DNA of 5,932 nucleotides from Acholeplasmatales bacterium. GTDB lineage: Bacteria; Bacillota_I; Bacilli_A; Izemoplasmatales; Hujiaoplasmataceae. The stretch covers positions 1 through 5,932 of the forward strand of contig DMTN01000029.1 in assembly GCA_003477305.1 (NCBI GenBank). Direction: 5' to 3'. Position numbers and translations under genes: made by a program. Under the pieces are notes generated by a model that was given only the letters and a program-made list of their open reading frames with translations, searched no databases and was not told where the DNA came from. This document shows, piece after piece, positions 1 through 5,453 of this stretch (the first letter of the stretch is position 1; every line of letters starts with the position of its first letter).

Positions 1-338
1 TATTTCGAATCGGACTTCTCGACGAACGCGAGATTCTTGCGGACCGCGTCGGCGGTGCCTGCGTACCAGTCGCTGTGCGGCTGCAAAAGCGTCACCTTCG
101 AATCGCGGCGGTCGAGATCCCACGGCTTGCCCGAACCGATGTGGTCATTGAGCGAAAGCGGCAGGTACTGGGTGAGGATCGCGATGTTGAAGATGCCCGA
201 GTTCGAGCAGTTCGAGAGCGTAAAGTCGATGATGCGGAACTTGCCCGCAAACGGGACCGACGGTTTGACGCGGTCTTCTGAGAGGATGTCGAGCCGCGAC
301 CCGCGGCCGCCGGCGAGAATCAATGCCAATGTTTCCAT
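1..338 (-). CDS. glgC: Glucose-1-phosphate adenylyltransferase (ADP-glucose pyrophosphorylase), N-terminal part
   Basis: GlgC converts glucose-1-phosphate and ATP to ADP-glucose and pyrophosphate, the committed step of bacterial glycogen synthesis in the cytoplasm. Only the first 112 residues lie in the window; the C-terminal two thirds, including the catalytic Asp region and the left-handed beta-helix domain, are missing. The nucleotidyltransferase signature is plain: AGGRGSRL at residues 9-16, KPSVPFAGKFRIIDF at 25-39, NCSNSGI at 43-49 and WYAGTADAV at 91-99. The usual FGGK is FAGK here. Two ATGs lie in tandem (341 and 338). I prefer 338 because it sits 7 nt after the GGAG at 349-346, the same spacing as in glgA; it shares one base with the glgA stop (TGATG). 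The ATG at 341 would give a 4-nt ATGA overlap. Either way the gene is translationally coupled to glgA. These conserved motifs fit catalytic GlgC better than the divergent GlgD subunit. Confidence 0.93.
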   Translation of the reverse strand, partial: METLALILAGGRGSRLDILSEDRVKPSVPFAGKFRIIDFTLSNCSNSGIFNIAILTQYLPLSLNDHIGSGKPWDLDRRDSKVTLLQPHSDWYAGTADAVRKNLAFVEKSDSK

Positions 339-1777
339 CATTTCACTCCTTTGTCCTTCATGACGTTCGTGTAAAGCCGTTTGTATTCTTTCGCCGATGC
401 TTCCCAGCTGAAGTCTGAAAGCATCGCCCGCCGCACCATATTGTCCCACGCGCCGCGCTGATTCCGGTAGACGGCAAACGCATAGCGGAGGACGTGCATC
501 ATGTCATGGGCGTTGTAGTGGGTGAAGGAAAATCCGGTCCCGGTGCCTTCGAACTCATTGTACGGTTGTACCGAATCGGCGAGGCCGCCGGTCTCGCGGA
601 CGAGCGGCAGCGTGCCGTAGCGCATCGCGATCAGCTGGCCGAGACCGCACGGCTCGAATTTGGAGGGCATCAGGAAGACATCGGAAGCCGCATAGATGCG
701 GCGGGCGAGGGCGTCGTCGTACCCGATGACGATCTTCACCCGGTCCGGTCGGGCAGCCGCGACGCGGCGGAAGTATTCGGTGTACTTCATTTCCCCGTCG
801 CCGAGCACGACGAGGCGGAAGTCATCCGTGTCCAGCATTTCCTCGAGCACCCGTTCGACCAGATCGAAGCCTTTCTGGGCGACGAGCCGGGAGACGATCC
901 CGACGAGGGGGGCGTCGATCGGATAATCGACCGCGAGACGGTCAAAGAGATCGATCTTGCAGGCGGCCTTTCCGGGTGTGAAATCGTCTTCGCCGTAGAC
1001 TCGGGGAAGCGCCTTGTCGGTCCGCGGGTCGAAGTCCTTGAACGCGATTCCGTTCATGATCCCCTTCACGGTCGTCTGGCGCCACGCGAGCAACCGCTGC
1101 ATCCCGTACCCGTAGAAGTCCGTCATGATCTCCTTCGCATAGGTTTTGGAAACGGTCGTGACATAGTCGGCCGTGACGATGCCGCACTTCAAAAAGTTCA
1201 GGTATCCTTCGAACTCGAAGCGGTTGTCGAAAGGTAGATCGAACAGGGAATGGTCCGGAAGTGGGAAGATGCCCTGATAGGCGAGGTTGTGGATCGTCAA
1301 AATCGTCCGGACCGCCGGATAGACGGACGCATAGGCGGTCTTGAGAAGCAGCGGGATCATCGCCGCATGCCAGTCGTGAACGTGGATCACGTCGGGGACG
1401 AAATCGATGTGGGCGATCGCCGCAAGCGCCGCGATCTGGAAAAAGGCAAAGCGTTCCGCTTCGTCGCCGTAGTCGTAGACCCGCTCGCGTCCGAACAGGA
1501 ATTCGTTGTCGATGAAATAGTAGCGGACCGCTTTGAGCCGCAGGGTCTTGAGGCCGACATAGACTTCGCGCTTCACGCCGCCATCGATCGCAAAGGTCGC
1601 GACCGTTTCCATCCGTTTCCGAAATTTCTTGGGGATCGACCGATAGTTCGGCAGGATCACGCGGACTTCGCAGCGGCGCAGTTTCTTGAGCGCCTGGGGC
1701 AGCGAACCGACGACATCGGCGAGCCCGCCGATCTTGACGAACGGCGTACATTCGGCGGCGACGAACAAGACATTCAT
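338..1777 (-). CDS. glgA: Glycogen synthase (ADP-glucose-dependent, GT5)
   Basis: GlgA transfers glucose from ADP-glucose to the non-reducing end of an alpha-1,4-glucan. The protein has 479 residues, the normal length for the family. The N-terminal GT5 domain carries KIGGLADVVGSLP (15-27, with Lys15 of the ADP-glucose loop), HVHDWH (132-137), TIHNLAYQG (161-169, His163) and TTVSKTYAKEI (207-217). The C-terminal Rossmann domain carries VSRLVAQKG (295-303, Lys302), GDGE (326-329), the PSKFEPCGLGQL loop (371-382, catalytic-type Glu375) and AMRYGT/ETGGLADSV. The family's NGID..W segment reads NGIAFKDFDPRTD, without the Trp. The frame stays open upstream to 2140, but the conserved protein starts at ATG 1777, 7 nt after GGGAG (1789-1785), and the extra 121 codons are antisense-frame sequence over the neighbouring gene. 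It is first in a glgA-glgC operon and has its own extended -10 promoter. Confidence 0.97.
   Translation of the reverse strand: MNVLFVAAECTPFVKIGGLADVVGSLPQALKKLRRCEVRVILPNYRSIPKKFRKRMETVATFAIDGGVKREVYVGLKTLRLKAVRYYFIDNEFLFGRERVYDYGDEAERFAFFQIAALAAIAHIDFVPDVIHVHDWHAAMIPLLLKTAYASVYPAVRTILTIHNLAYQGIFPLPDHSLFDLPFDNRFEFEGYLNFLKCGIVTADYVTTVSKTYAKEIMTDFYGYGMQRLLAWRQTTVKGIMNGIAFKDFDPRTDKALPRVYGEDDFTPGKAACKIDLFDRLAVDYPIDAPLVGIVSRLVAQKGFDLVERVLEEMLDTDDFRLVVLGDGEMKYTEYFRRVAAARPDRVKIVIGYDDALARRIYAASDVFLMPSKFEPCGLGQLIAMRYGTLPLVRETGGLADSVQPYNEFEGTGTGFSFTHYNAHDMMHVLRYAFAVYRNQRGAWDNMVRRAMLSDFSWEASAKEYKRLYTNVMKDKGVK
346..349 (-). promoter_or_regulatory. Ribosome binding site of glgC, inside the end of glgA
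   Basis: GGAG (within AAAGGAG) lies in the last codons of glgA. It is 4 nt from ATG 341 and 7 nt from ATG 338, so it favours the second of the tandem Met codons. Confidence 0.65.
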
Positions 1778-1784
1778 ACGATCA

Positions 1785-1789
1785 CTCCC
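1785..1789 (-). promoter_or_regulatory. Ribosome binding site of glgA
   Basis: GGGAG lies 7 nt before ATG 1777. It decides the start, because the reading frame remains open for 121 further codons upstream. Confidence 0.75.
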
Positions 1790-1808
1790 GTCTCTGATTC
1801 TTGAACCC

Positions 1809-1837
1809 ATTATAACACGCGCCACTCTTCGATGGAA
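1809..1837 (-). promoter_or_regulatory. Promoter of the glgA-glgC operon (extended -10)
   Basis: On the minus strand a perfect TATAAT (1814-1809) is preceded by TGT, giving the extended -10 form TGnTATAAT. The -35 candidate at 17 bp is weak (TTCCAT, 1837-1832, 3 of 6), as is common with extended -10 promoters. Transcription would start near 1802, giving a leader of about 25 nt that contains the GGGAG of glgA. The -35 and spacer lie inside the hairpin at 1816-1849. Confidence 0.65.
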
Positions 1838-1849
1838 GAGCGGCGCGCG
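1816..1849 (-). terminator. Hairpin after the nucleoside kinase gene, probable intrinsic terminator
   Basis: The arms CGCGCC-A-CTCTTC (1818-1830) and GAAGAG-C-GGCGCG (1835-1847) enclose the 4-nt loop GATG. On the plus strand the A1824/C1841 position is a mismatch. In minus-strand RNA it becomes a G-U wobble, and the stem extends through another G-U and a G-C pair to 1816/1849, about 15 bp in all. The fold therefore suits minus-strand RNA, starting 17 nt beyond the kinase stop codon. The tract after it on that strand (TTATAATGGG) is a poor U-tract. A T5 run exists only on the plus-strand side (1852-1858), where no gene needs terminating. Function as a terminator is inferred. Confidence 0.55.
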
Positions 1850-1866
1850 ATGTTTTTCGTTGTGTT

Positions 1867-3495
1867 TCAGTGCGCGAAGACGCTCTTTCCGATGAATTCC
1901 CGGAGGAGCGAATTGCACGGCACGACATAGTCGTCGATGCCCTTGAAATACTTGAGGAACTTGATCAGCCGATTGGCGGCGATGTAGTGCTCGGAATCGT
2001 TCGGGATCTTCAGGAGCGCGGCCATCGCATAGCGTTTCAGGACGGCCATCTCGTACGTCAGTTCGGAGTTGTAGATGTAGTTCGAACTCTCGATGAACGG
2101 ATAGATCCACTTGTATTCGCCGCGGCGTACCGACGGCCACATCGACAATGTCTTCTCCGGCGAGGTGTTGCGGAACTGGAGGTCGCGGACGATCCGGCGC
2201 AAGAGCCGGAGGTCGGTGAGGTTGATCGGGTTGTTGTTGTCGATGTTGATCTGCGCGAACGGCGAGATGTAAATCTTGAACTTCTGATCCGAAGGGATGA
2301 ACTGGGTCAAGAGGTCGTTCAGCGCATGGATTCCCTCGATGATGATCGGCTCGTGCGGTTTGACGACGATCGGCGGGGTCATCACGCGCCGGTGGTTCAT
2401 GAAGTCGAACACCGGAAGCGACGTCGGCTTGCCGGCGACGAGGTCGGCGACGTTCTGGTTGAAGAGCGTCAGGTCGAGGGCGTTCACGTGCTCGAGGTCC
2501 GGTTGCCCGAACTCGTCGATCGGCGCCTGGTCCGGGGTGAGATAGTAATTATCGATGGAAATCGGGAACGGCTTGATGCCGCGCGTGAGCAGTTCGATCT
2601 CCAGGCGGCGGGCGAACGTCGTCTTCCCCGAGGAGGACGGGCCGGCGATCGCGATCAGTTTGATGTTGTCGATGTCCTTGGCGATCAGCATCCCGAGTTC
2701 GCAGAGCTGGTTGTTGTGCTTCGTCTCGCACATGTTGACGTATTCGACGGTGCGTCCGGCCTCGATCTTCTTGTTCATCTTGTAGATCATGTCGGCGTCG
2801 CACTGGATCGCCCATTGCTCGGCCTTGTTGAGGACGCGCAGAAACTGCGGCGAATCGGCGAATTCGGGGATCTGTCCGTTTGCCTCGATGCGCGGCACGC
2901 GGGCGAGGAAGCCCGGGCTGTAGTAGAACAGTTCGAATTCTTTCAGATACCCGGTCGATGGGACCATGTAGCCGTACATGTAGTTGAGGTATCCGTCGCA
3001 TTCGTAGATGTTGACGGCTTCCTTGCGGTACTTCAGCGTTTCGACTTTGTCGACGTAGCCGAGTGCCTGGTAGTGCTTCTTGACGGCGGCGATCGACCGC
3101 TGGCTGCGGACGATCGGCAGATTCCGCTGGATCAGGTTCTTCATCTCGGCGACGACCTTGGCGACCATCTCGGGTGAAAGCGTGCCGTTCGTCGGCCGCC
3201 CGTAGACGCCCATCGCGATCGAATTGGAAAACTTGATCTGCAGTTCGGGATAGACGCGGTAGAATGCCATGCAGACGAGATAACGGATGCTCGTGGCGTA
3301 AATGCGCGTCGAATCCACATTGTCGTAACCGAGGAACTCGACGGCGGCGTCACGGTCGACGACGTAGGCGAGTTCGCGCAGGCGGTTGTCGACTTTGGCC
3401 GCGTACACGCGTTTGGTTTGTTGGTCGGTGAGCGTTTCGAGCCGCACCGGAGCGTCGAACGCGGATGCGACGCCTGCGATCGTGATCGTGAACAT
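1867..3495 (-). CDS. Nucleoside (uridine-type) kinase with threonyl-tRNA-synthetase-like N-terminal domain
   Basis: This 542-residue protein belongs to a Gram-positive family in which a TGS/ThrRS editing-like region (about 1-200) is fused to a P-loop kinase of the uridine kinase/phosphoribulokinase class (about 278-542). The kinase half shows Walker A GPSSSGKT (285-292, Lys291), SIDNYY with Asp315, IIIEGIHAL (384-392, Walker B-like) and RRIVRD (433-438), an arginine-rich segment resembling the LID of uridine kinases. The N-terminal half has NYMYGYMVPSTGYLKEFEL (171-189), which matches the ThrRS second additional domain (GPHVPSTG..K.F.L), but the metal-binding Cys and His residues are replaced. 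It is therefore probably not an editing enzyme. Likely role: ATP- or GTP-dependent phosphorylation of uridine/cytidine in cytoplasmic salvage; the exact substrate is unproven. ATG 3495 is chosen because GGAGG (3508-3504) lies 8 nt upstream; the frame stays open to 3690 but runs back through the promoter. It is monocistronic, with its own promoter and a hairpin behind it. Confidence 0.85.
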   Translation of the reverse strand: MFTITIAGVASAFDAPVRLETLTDQQTKRVYAAKVDNRLRELAYVVDRDAAVEFLGYDNVDSTRIYATSIRYLVCMAFYRVYPELQIKFSNSIAMGVYGRPTNGTLSPEMVAKVVAEMKNLIQRNLPIVRSQRSIAAVKKHYQALGYVDKVETLKYRKEAVNIYECDGYLNYMYGYMVPSTGYLKEFELFYYSPGFLARVPRIEANGQIPEFADSPQFLRVLNKAEQWAIQCDADMIYKMNKKIEAGRTVEYVNMCETKHNNQLCELGMLIAKDIDNIKLIAIAGPSSSGKTTFARRLEIELLTRGIKPFPISIDNYYLTPDQAPIDEFGQPDLEHVNALDLTLFNQNVADLVAGKPTSLPVFDFMNHRRVMTPPIVVKPHEPIIIEGIHALNDLLTQFIPSDQKFKIYISPFAQINIDNNNPINLTDLRLLRRIVRDLQFRNTSPEKTLSMWPSVRRGEYKWIYPFIESSNYIYNSELTYEMAVLKRYAMAALLKIPNDSEHYIAANRLIKFLKYFKGIDDYVVPCNSLLREFIGKSVFAH

Positions 3496-3503
3496 GATGT
3501 ATA

Positions 3504-3508
3504 CCTCC
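3504..3508 (-). promoter_or_regulatory. Ribosome binding site of the nucleoside kinase gene
   Basis: GGAGG lies 8 nt before ATG 3495. It excludes the in-frame ATG (MLEVYI...) that overlaps it and all upstream starts. Confidence 0.75.
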
Positions 3509-3510
3509 AG

Positions 3511-3525
3511 CATCTTCGGAAGATG
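3511..3525 (-). other. Small hairpin in the leader of the kinase mRNA
   Basis: CATCTT-CCG-AAGATG on the minus strand is a perfect 6-bp stem with a 3-nt loop. It ends two bases before the GGAGG and begins about where the predicted transcript starts (near 3526). It may protect the 5' end or limit access to the ribosome binding site; both are inferences. Confidence 0.4.
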
Positions 3526-3533
3526 TAATTCAT

Positions 3534-3561
3534 ATTTTACCGCATTTCTTCCAGAATGCAA
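3534..3561 (-). promoter_or_regulatory. Promoter of the nucleoside kinase gene
   Basis: On the minus strand TTGCAT (3561-3556) and TAAAAT (3539-3534) are separated by 16 bp. The -10 box matches 5 of 6 and the -35 box 3 of 6. The start point would be about 3526, some 30 nt before the ATG. The -35 box overlaps the cre-like operator. Confidence 0.5.
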
Positions 3562-3570
3562 GCGCTGACA
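3557..3570 (+). promoter_or_regulatory. cre-like operator (CcpA catabolite control), candidate
   Basis: TGCAAGCGCTGACA agrees with the catabolite-responsive element consensus TGWAANCGNTNWCA at every specified position except the third (C instead of A/T), including the central CG. It covers the -35 region of the divergent kinase promoter, a position where CcpA would repress. It lies about 35-45 bp upstream of the -35 box of the plus-strand membrane-protein gene, where activation would be conceivable. No CcpA gene is visible in the window. Confidence 0.45.
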
Positions 3571-3603
3571 TTCAAGAATCTGTCTTGACGATGCAAGTCG
3601 GAA

Positions 3604-3632
3604 GCGACAAGCCGGCGGAAATGATGTATAAT
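3604..3632 (+). promoter_or_regulatory. Promoter of the YwaF-like membrane protein gene
   Basis: A perfect TATAAT (3627-3632) lies 17 bp after GCGACA (3604-3609, 4 of 6 to TTGACA). Transcription would begin near 3639, about 26 nt before the GTG start. It decides that start, because the in-frame ATG at 3585 lies upstream of the promoter. Confidence 0.65.
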
Positions 3633-3654
3633 TTCTATAGAAAGCCGGACGATC

Positions 3655-3660
3655 GGAGGG
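3655..3660 (+). promoter_or_regulatory. Ribosome binding site of the YwaF-like gene
   Basis: GGAGGG lies 5 nt before the GTG at 3666. It supports the GTG start over the in-frame ATG codons upstream (3585, 3591, 3621, 3624) and the internal ATG downstream. Confidence 0.75.
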
Positions 3661-3665
3661 ATAGC

Positions 3666-4472
3666 GTGTTTCTGACCCGATTCTTTTCAAGCGAAGGGAT
3701 GGACCTCTTTCCCGATATGTATCTGTTCAAAGGACCGCATTTCCTCTATATCCTTTTCTGCGCGCTCGCTTTCATCGTCCTCATGAAGGTGCTGCCCGGC
3801 CGCGGACCGAAGGTGCGGCGCATCGTCGTGCTCGTATCGACGATCCTGATGCTCGTCCTCAAGTATGGCGGCGAGGTCATCTTCGTCTCCGAGTATTATG
3901 CCTCCGCCGAACCGGTTTCGGCGAACACCCATTCGTTCTTCGACTGGCGCACCCTGATCTCGTTTCAGATCTGCGGCATCAACAACATCCTGTTGCCGCT
4001 CGTCGTCTGGTTCGACTGGAAAAAGGCGAAGGACTTCGTCTACGGATCCTCGATCCTCGGCGGCCTCGCCGTCATCCTCTATCCGGTCGGCGTCCTCTTC
4101 GGCGATCCGATCGTCCTCACCTTCCCGTTGATCCGGACGCTTCTTGTCCACTTCCTGCTCTTCTTCCTGCCCTGCTACCTGATCCGCGAAAAAACCTTCA
4201 AGTTCGAGATCCGGCACTGGCCGCGGGTTCTTGTCGGCACCCTGCTCGCGATGGCTTGGGCGATGTACGGCAACCTCTTCGTCGATCCCGACGCCAACAA
4301 CATGTACATGATGCAGAATCCGTTCTACGGCGGACCGATCCCGCTGTTGAACGCCATCCCGGACGGATGGCACCTCATCTTCATCCTCGCGATGATCGCG
4401 CTCGGTTTCCTGGTGATCTATGCCCTTTCCGGCGCGTTTCGCCGGCGACGACGTCTCGATATACCCGCATAA
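3666..4472 (+). CDS. YwaF/TMEM164-like multi-pass membrane protein
   Basis: This 268-residue integral membrane protein has about seven hydrophobic helices: near 25-43, 52-74, 97-116, 124-146, 155-174, 188-206 and 235-255, with a basic C-terminal tail (FRRRRR). The pattern resembles the YwaF family: QICGINNILLPL (101-112) corresponds to the family's HLC..A.IL.P segment; LVH (160-162) to its conserved helix His; NNMYMMQNPF (211-220), then PIPLLNAIPDGWHLI (224-238), to its NYMFL..KP...LLD..GPWPWY segment. Cys103 and His162 sit where the family keeps a Cys and a His. The bacterial function is unknown. The related human TMEM164 has been reported as a lysophospholipid acyltransferase, so lipid chemistry is possible but unproven here. 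The GTG start follows GGAGGG and a TATAAT promoter. The gene is monocistronic, divergent from the kinase, and ends 7 nt before a hairpin. Confidence 0.7.
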   Translation: MFLTRFFSSEGMDLFPDMYLFKGPHFLYILFCALAFIVLMKVLPGRGPKVRRIVVLVSTILMLVLKYGGEVIFVSEYYASAEPVSANTHSFFDWRTLISFQICGINNILLPLVVWFDWKKAKDFVYGSSILGGLAVILYPVGVLFGDPIVLTFPLIRTLLVHFLLFFLPCYLIREKTFKFEIRHWPRVLVGTLLAMAWAMYGNLFVDPDANNMYMMQNPFYGGPIPLLNAIPDGWHLIFILAMIALGFLVIYALSGAFRRRRRLDIPA

Positions 4473-4479
4473 CAAAAAG

Positions 4480-4509
4480 AAAATCTCCTCGAAAATTCGG
4501 GGAGATTTT
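4480..4509 (+). terminator. Bidirectional intrinsic terminator between convergent genes
   Basis: The arms AAAATCTCCTCG (4480-4491) and CGGGGAGATTTT (4498-4509) pair over 12 bp, with one U-G wobble in plus-strand RNA and a 6-nt loop. On the plus strand it begins 7 nt after the membrane-protein stop, and the T4 of its 3' arm acts as the U-tract. On the minus strand it begins 12 nt after the anti-sigma stop and is followed by TTTTCTTTTTGTT, a strong U-tract; there the wobble becomes an A-C mismatch. It probably serves both genes. Confidence 0.85.
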
Positions 4510-4521
4510 GCATTTATGGGT

Positions 4522-5448
4522 TCAGTCGAGCGCGGCGTAGAGGATGGCGAGTTCGGACACCGGCAAGCGCGCGAGGGTTTCGAGGTCATCCGTCGTCTGA
4601 TACGCCGGCGTTCCGTTGAAGACGGCGATCGCCAGCCGGAGTTTGGCGACGGATACGTCGAGCGATGCCGCAAGCAGCGTCAGGTCGCGATCGGAGAGCG
4701 ATAGTTCAAGGATGGGTGTCGTGATGTCGTTTCCGGGTTGACTCGACGTCGTTTCGCCGGCGGTCGTCGTCATCATCGCGGCGGTCGTCGTCACGACGTA
4801 GTCGAATGCGCCTGCCGCAGCCTCCGAATAGGCGTCGTCCCAAATCGCTGAGCGGTCGTCGTCTGAGGCATCGACGGATTCCTGGAACGCCTGCGAGGCG
4901 CGCAGGATGACCGTCGCCTCGGAATCGCGATAGTCGTTCATGTAGAGCAGGGTGACCGCGGACAACGCCGCGGCGAACGCGGTTTCGTAGGTTTCAGCCT
5001 GCGCGGCACTGATACCGGAAAGCCCGAGGAGGAGGACGTCGCCGGGATCGACATACCCGCTTGCGACGAGTTCGTCGTAGAGGGACGAAAGGACGGTTTC
5101 GGGGGTACGGTTGAACCAAGTCACCTGATCGACGATGTCATCGGCGTCGTCATTCAGCGCTTTCAGGCGGATGACGCGGTCGAAATGGTTGACGGAGAGC
5201 TGAATCGAAGGATTGGCGTCGACGGTGAGAACGACCGCCGGATGAAGTCCGTAGAACCCGAAGACGAATGCCGCGAAGGCGACCGCCGAGGCGGCGAAGG
5301 AGGCGGCGAGGCGGGAAAACGACGTCCTGGCAGGGAGGCTCGGACGGCGTTCCGTCGGACCGGCGACGCGTTGGACGAATGCTTCGTCGCGGGTCACCGG
5401 AAGCGCGGCCGAGGCGCGGAGGAATCGATTGAATTGGCGAAACTTCAT
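4522..5448 (-). CDS. RsgI-like membrane anti-sigma factor with SEAL-type extracytoplasmic domain
   Basis: This 308-residue single-pass membrane protein probably holds the adjacent sigma factor at the membrane. It has a basic cytosolic N-terminus (1-46) without a zinc-finger HxxxCxxC, one hydrophobic helix (about 47-68) and an outside portion. Residues 72-98 (VVLTVDANPSIQLSVN, then FDRVIRLKALN) match the RsgI middle domain, in which D.NPSI.L.VN..D.V is typical. The Asn79-Pro80 bond corresponds to the self-cleavage site reported for RsgI-type SEAL domains. Beyond it lie an Ala-rich helical region (about 134-215), a Thr-rich linker (219-236) and a C-terminal helical module (about 248-308) containing DLTLLAASLDVSVAKL and DLETLARLPVSELAIL. 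The start is ATG 5448, 5 nt after the sigma stop, with AAGGAGG (5466-5460) inside the sigma gene 10 nt upstream, so the pair is translationally coupled. The stimulus sensed is unknown. Confidence 0.8.
   Translation of the reverse strand: MKFRQFNRFLRASAALPVTRDEAFVQRVAGPTERRPSLPARTSFSRLAASFAASAVAFAAFVFGFYGLHPAVVLTVDANPSIQLSVNHFDRVIRLKALNDDADDIVDQVTWFNRTPETVLSSLYDELVASGYVDPGDVLLLGLSGISAAQAETYETAFAAALSAVTLLYMNDYRDSEATVILRASQAFQESVDASDDDRSAIWDDAYSEAAAGAFDYVVTTTAAMMTTTAGETTSSQPGNDITTPILELSLSDRDLTLLAASLDVSVAKLRLAIAVFNGTPAYQTTDDLETLARLPVSELAILYAALD
4758..4793 (-). repeat. 15-bp direct repeat in the anti-sigma linker
   Basis: A 15-bp sequence (CGGCGGTCGTCGTCA on the plus strand) occurs at 4758-4772 and 4779-4793, a 21-bp period equal to seven codons. 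It encodes the paired TTTAAMM/TTTAGET segments of the Thr-rich linker and suggests growth of the linker by slippage or local duplication. Confidence 0.7.
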
Positions 5449-5453
5449 GGACC

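Noticed and set aside
494..1804. Plus-strand open frames opposite glgA (494-1237 and 1250-1804)
   Set aside because: Both are antisense shadows of glgA with no RBS and charged, featureless products.
1778..2140. N-terminal extension of the GlgA frame by 121 codons
   Set aside because: It is basic and low in family signal, overlaps the kinase gene, and crosses the hairpin and promoter. GlgA homologs start at the MNVLFVAAE segment, which has its own RBS.
1870..3177. 435-codon open frame on the plus strand
   Set aside because: It lies opposite the nucleoside kinase and is rich in Asp, Val and Arg, as expected for the shadow of a GC-rich gene. It has no recognisable domain or RBS.
3585..3590. 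TTGACG as a -35 box for the membrane-protein promoter
   Set aside because: It is 36 bp from the TATAAT at 3627, far too distant, and no -10 box lies 16-18 bp after it.
3585..3665. ATG 3585 as the start of the membrane protein
   Set aside because: The TATAAT box at 3627-3632 lies downstream of it, and GGAGGG with correct spacing points to GTG 3666.
3687..4673. 328-codon open frame on the minus strand
   Set aside because: It is antisense to the membrane protein and runs through the terminator. Its product is a highly charged Glu/Asp/Arg sequence typical of a shadow of a hydrophobic gene.
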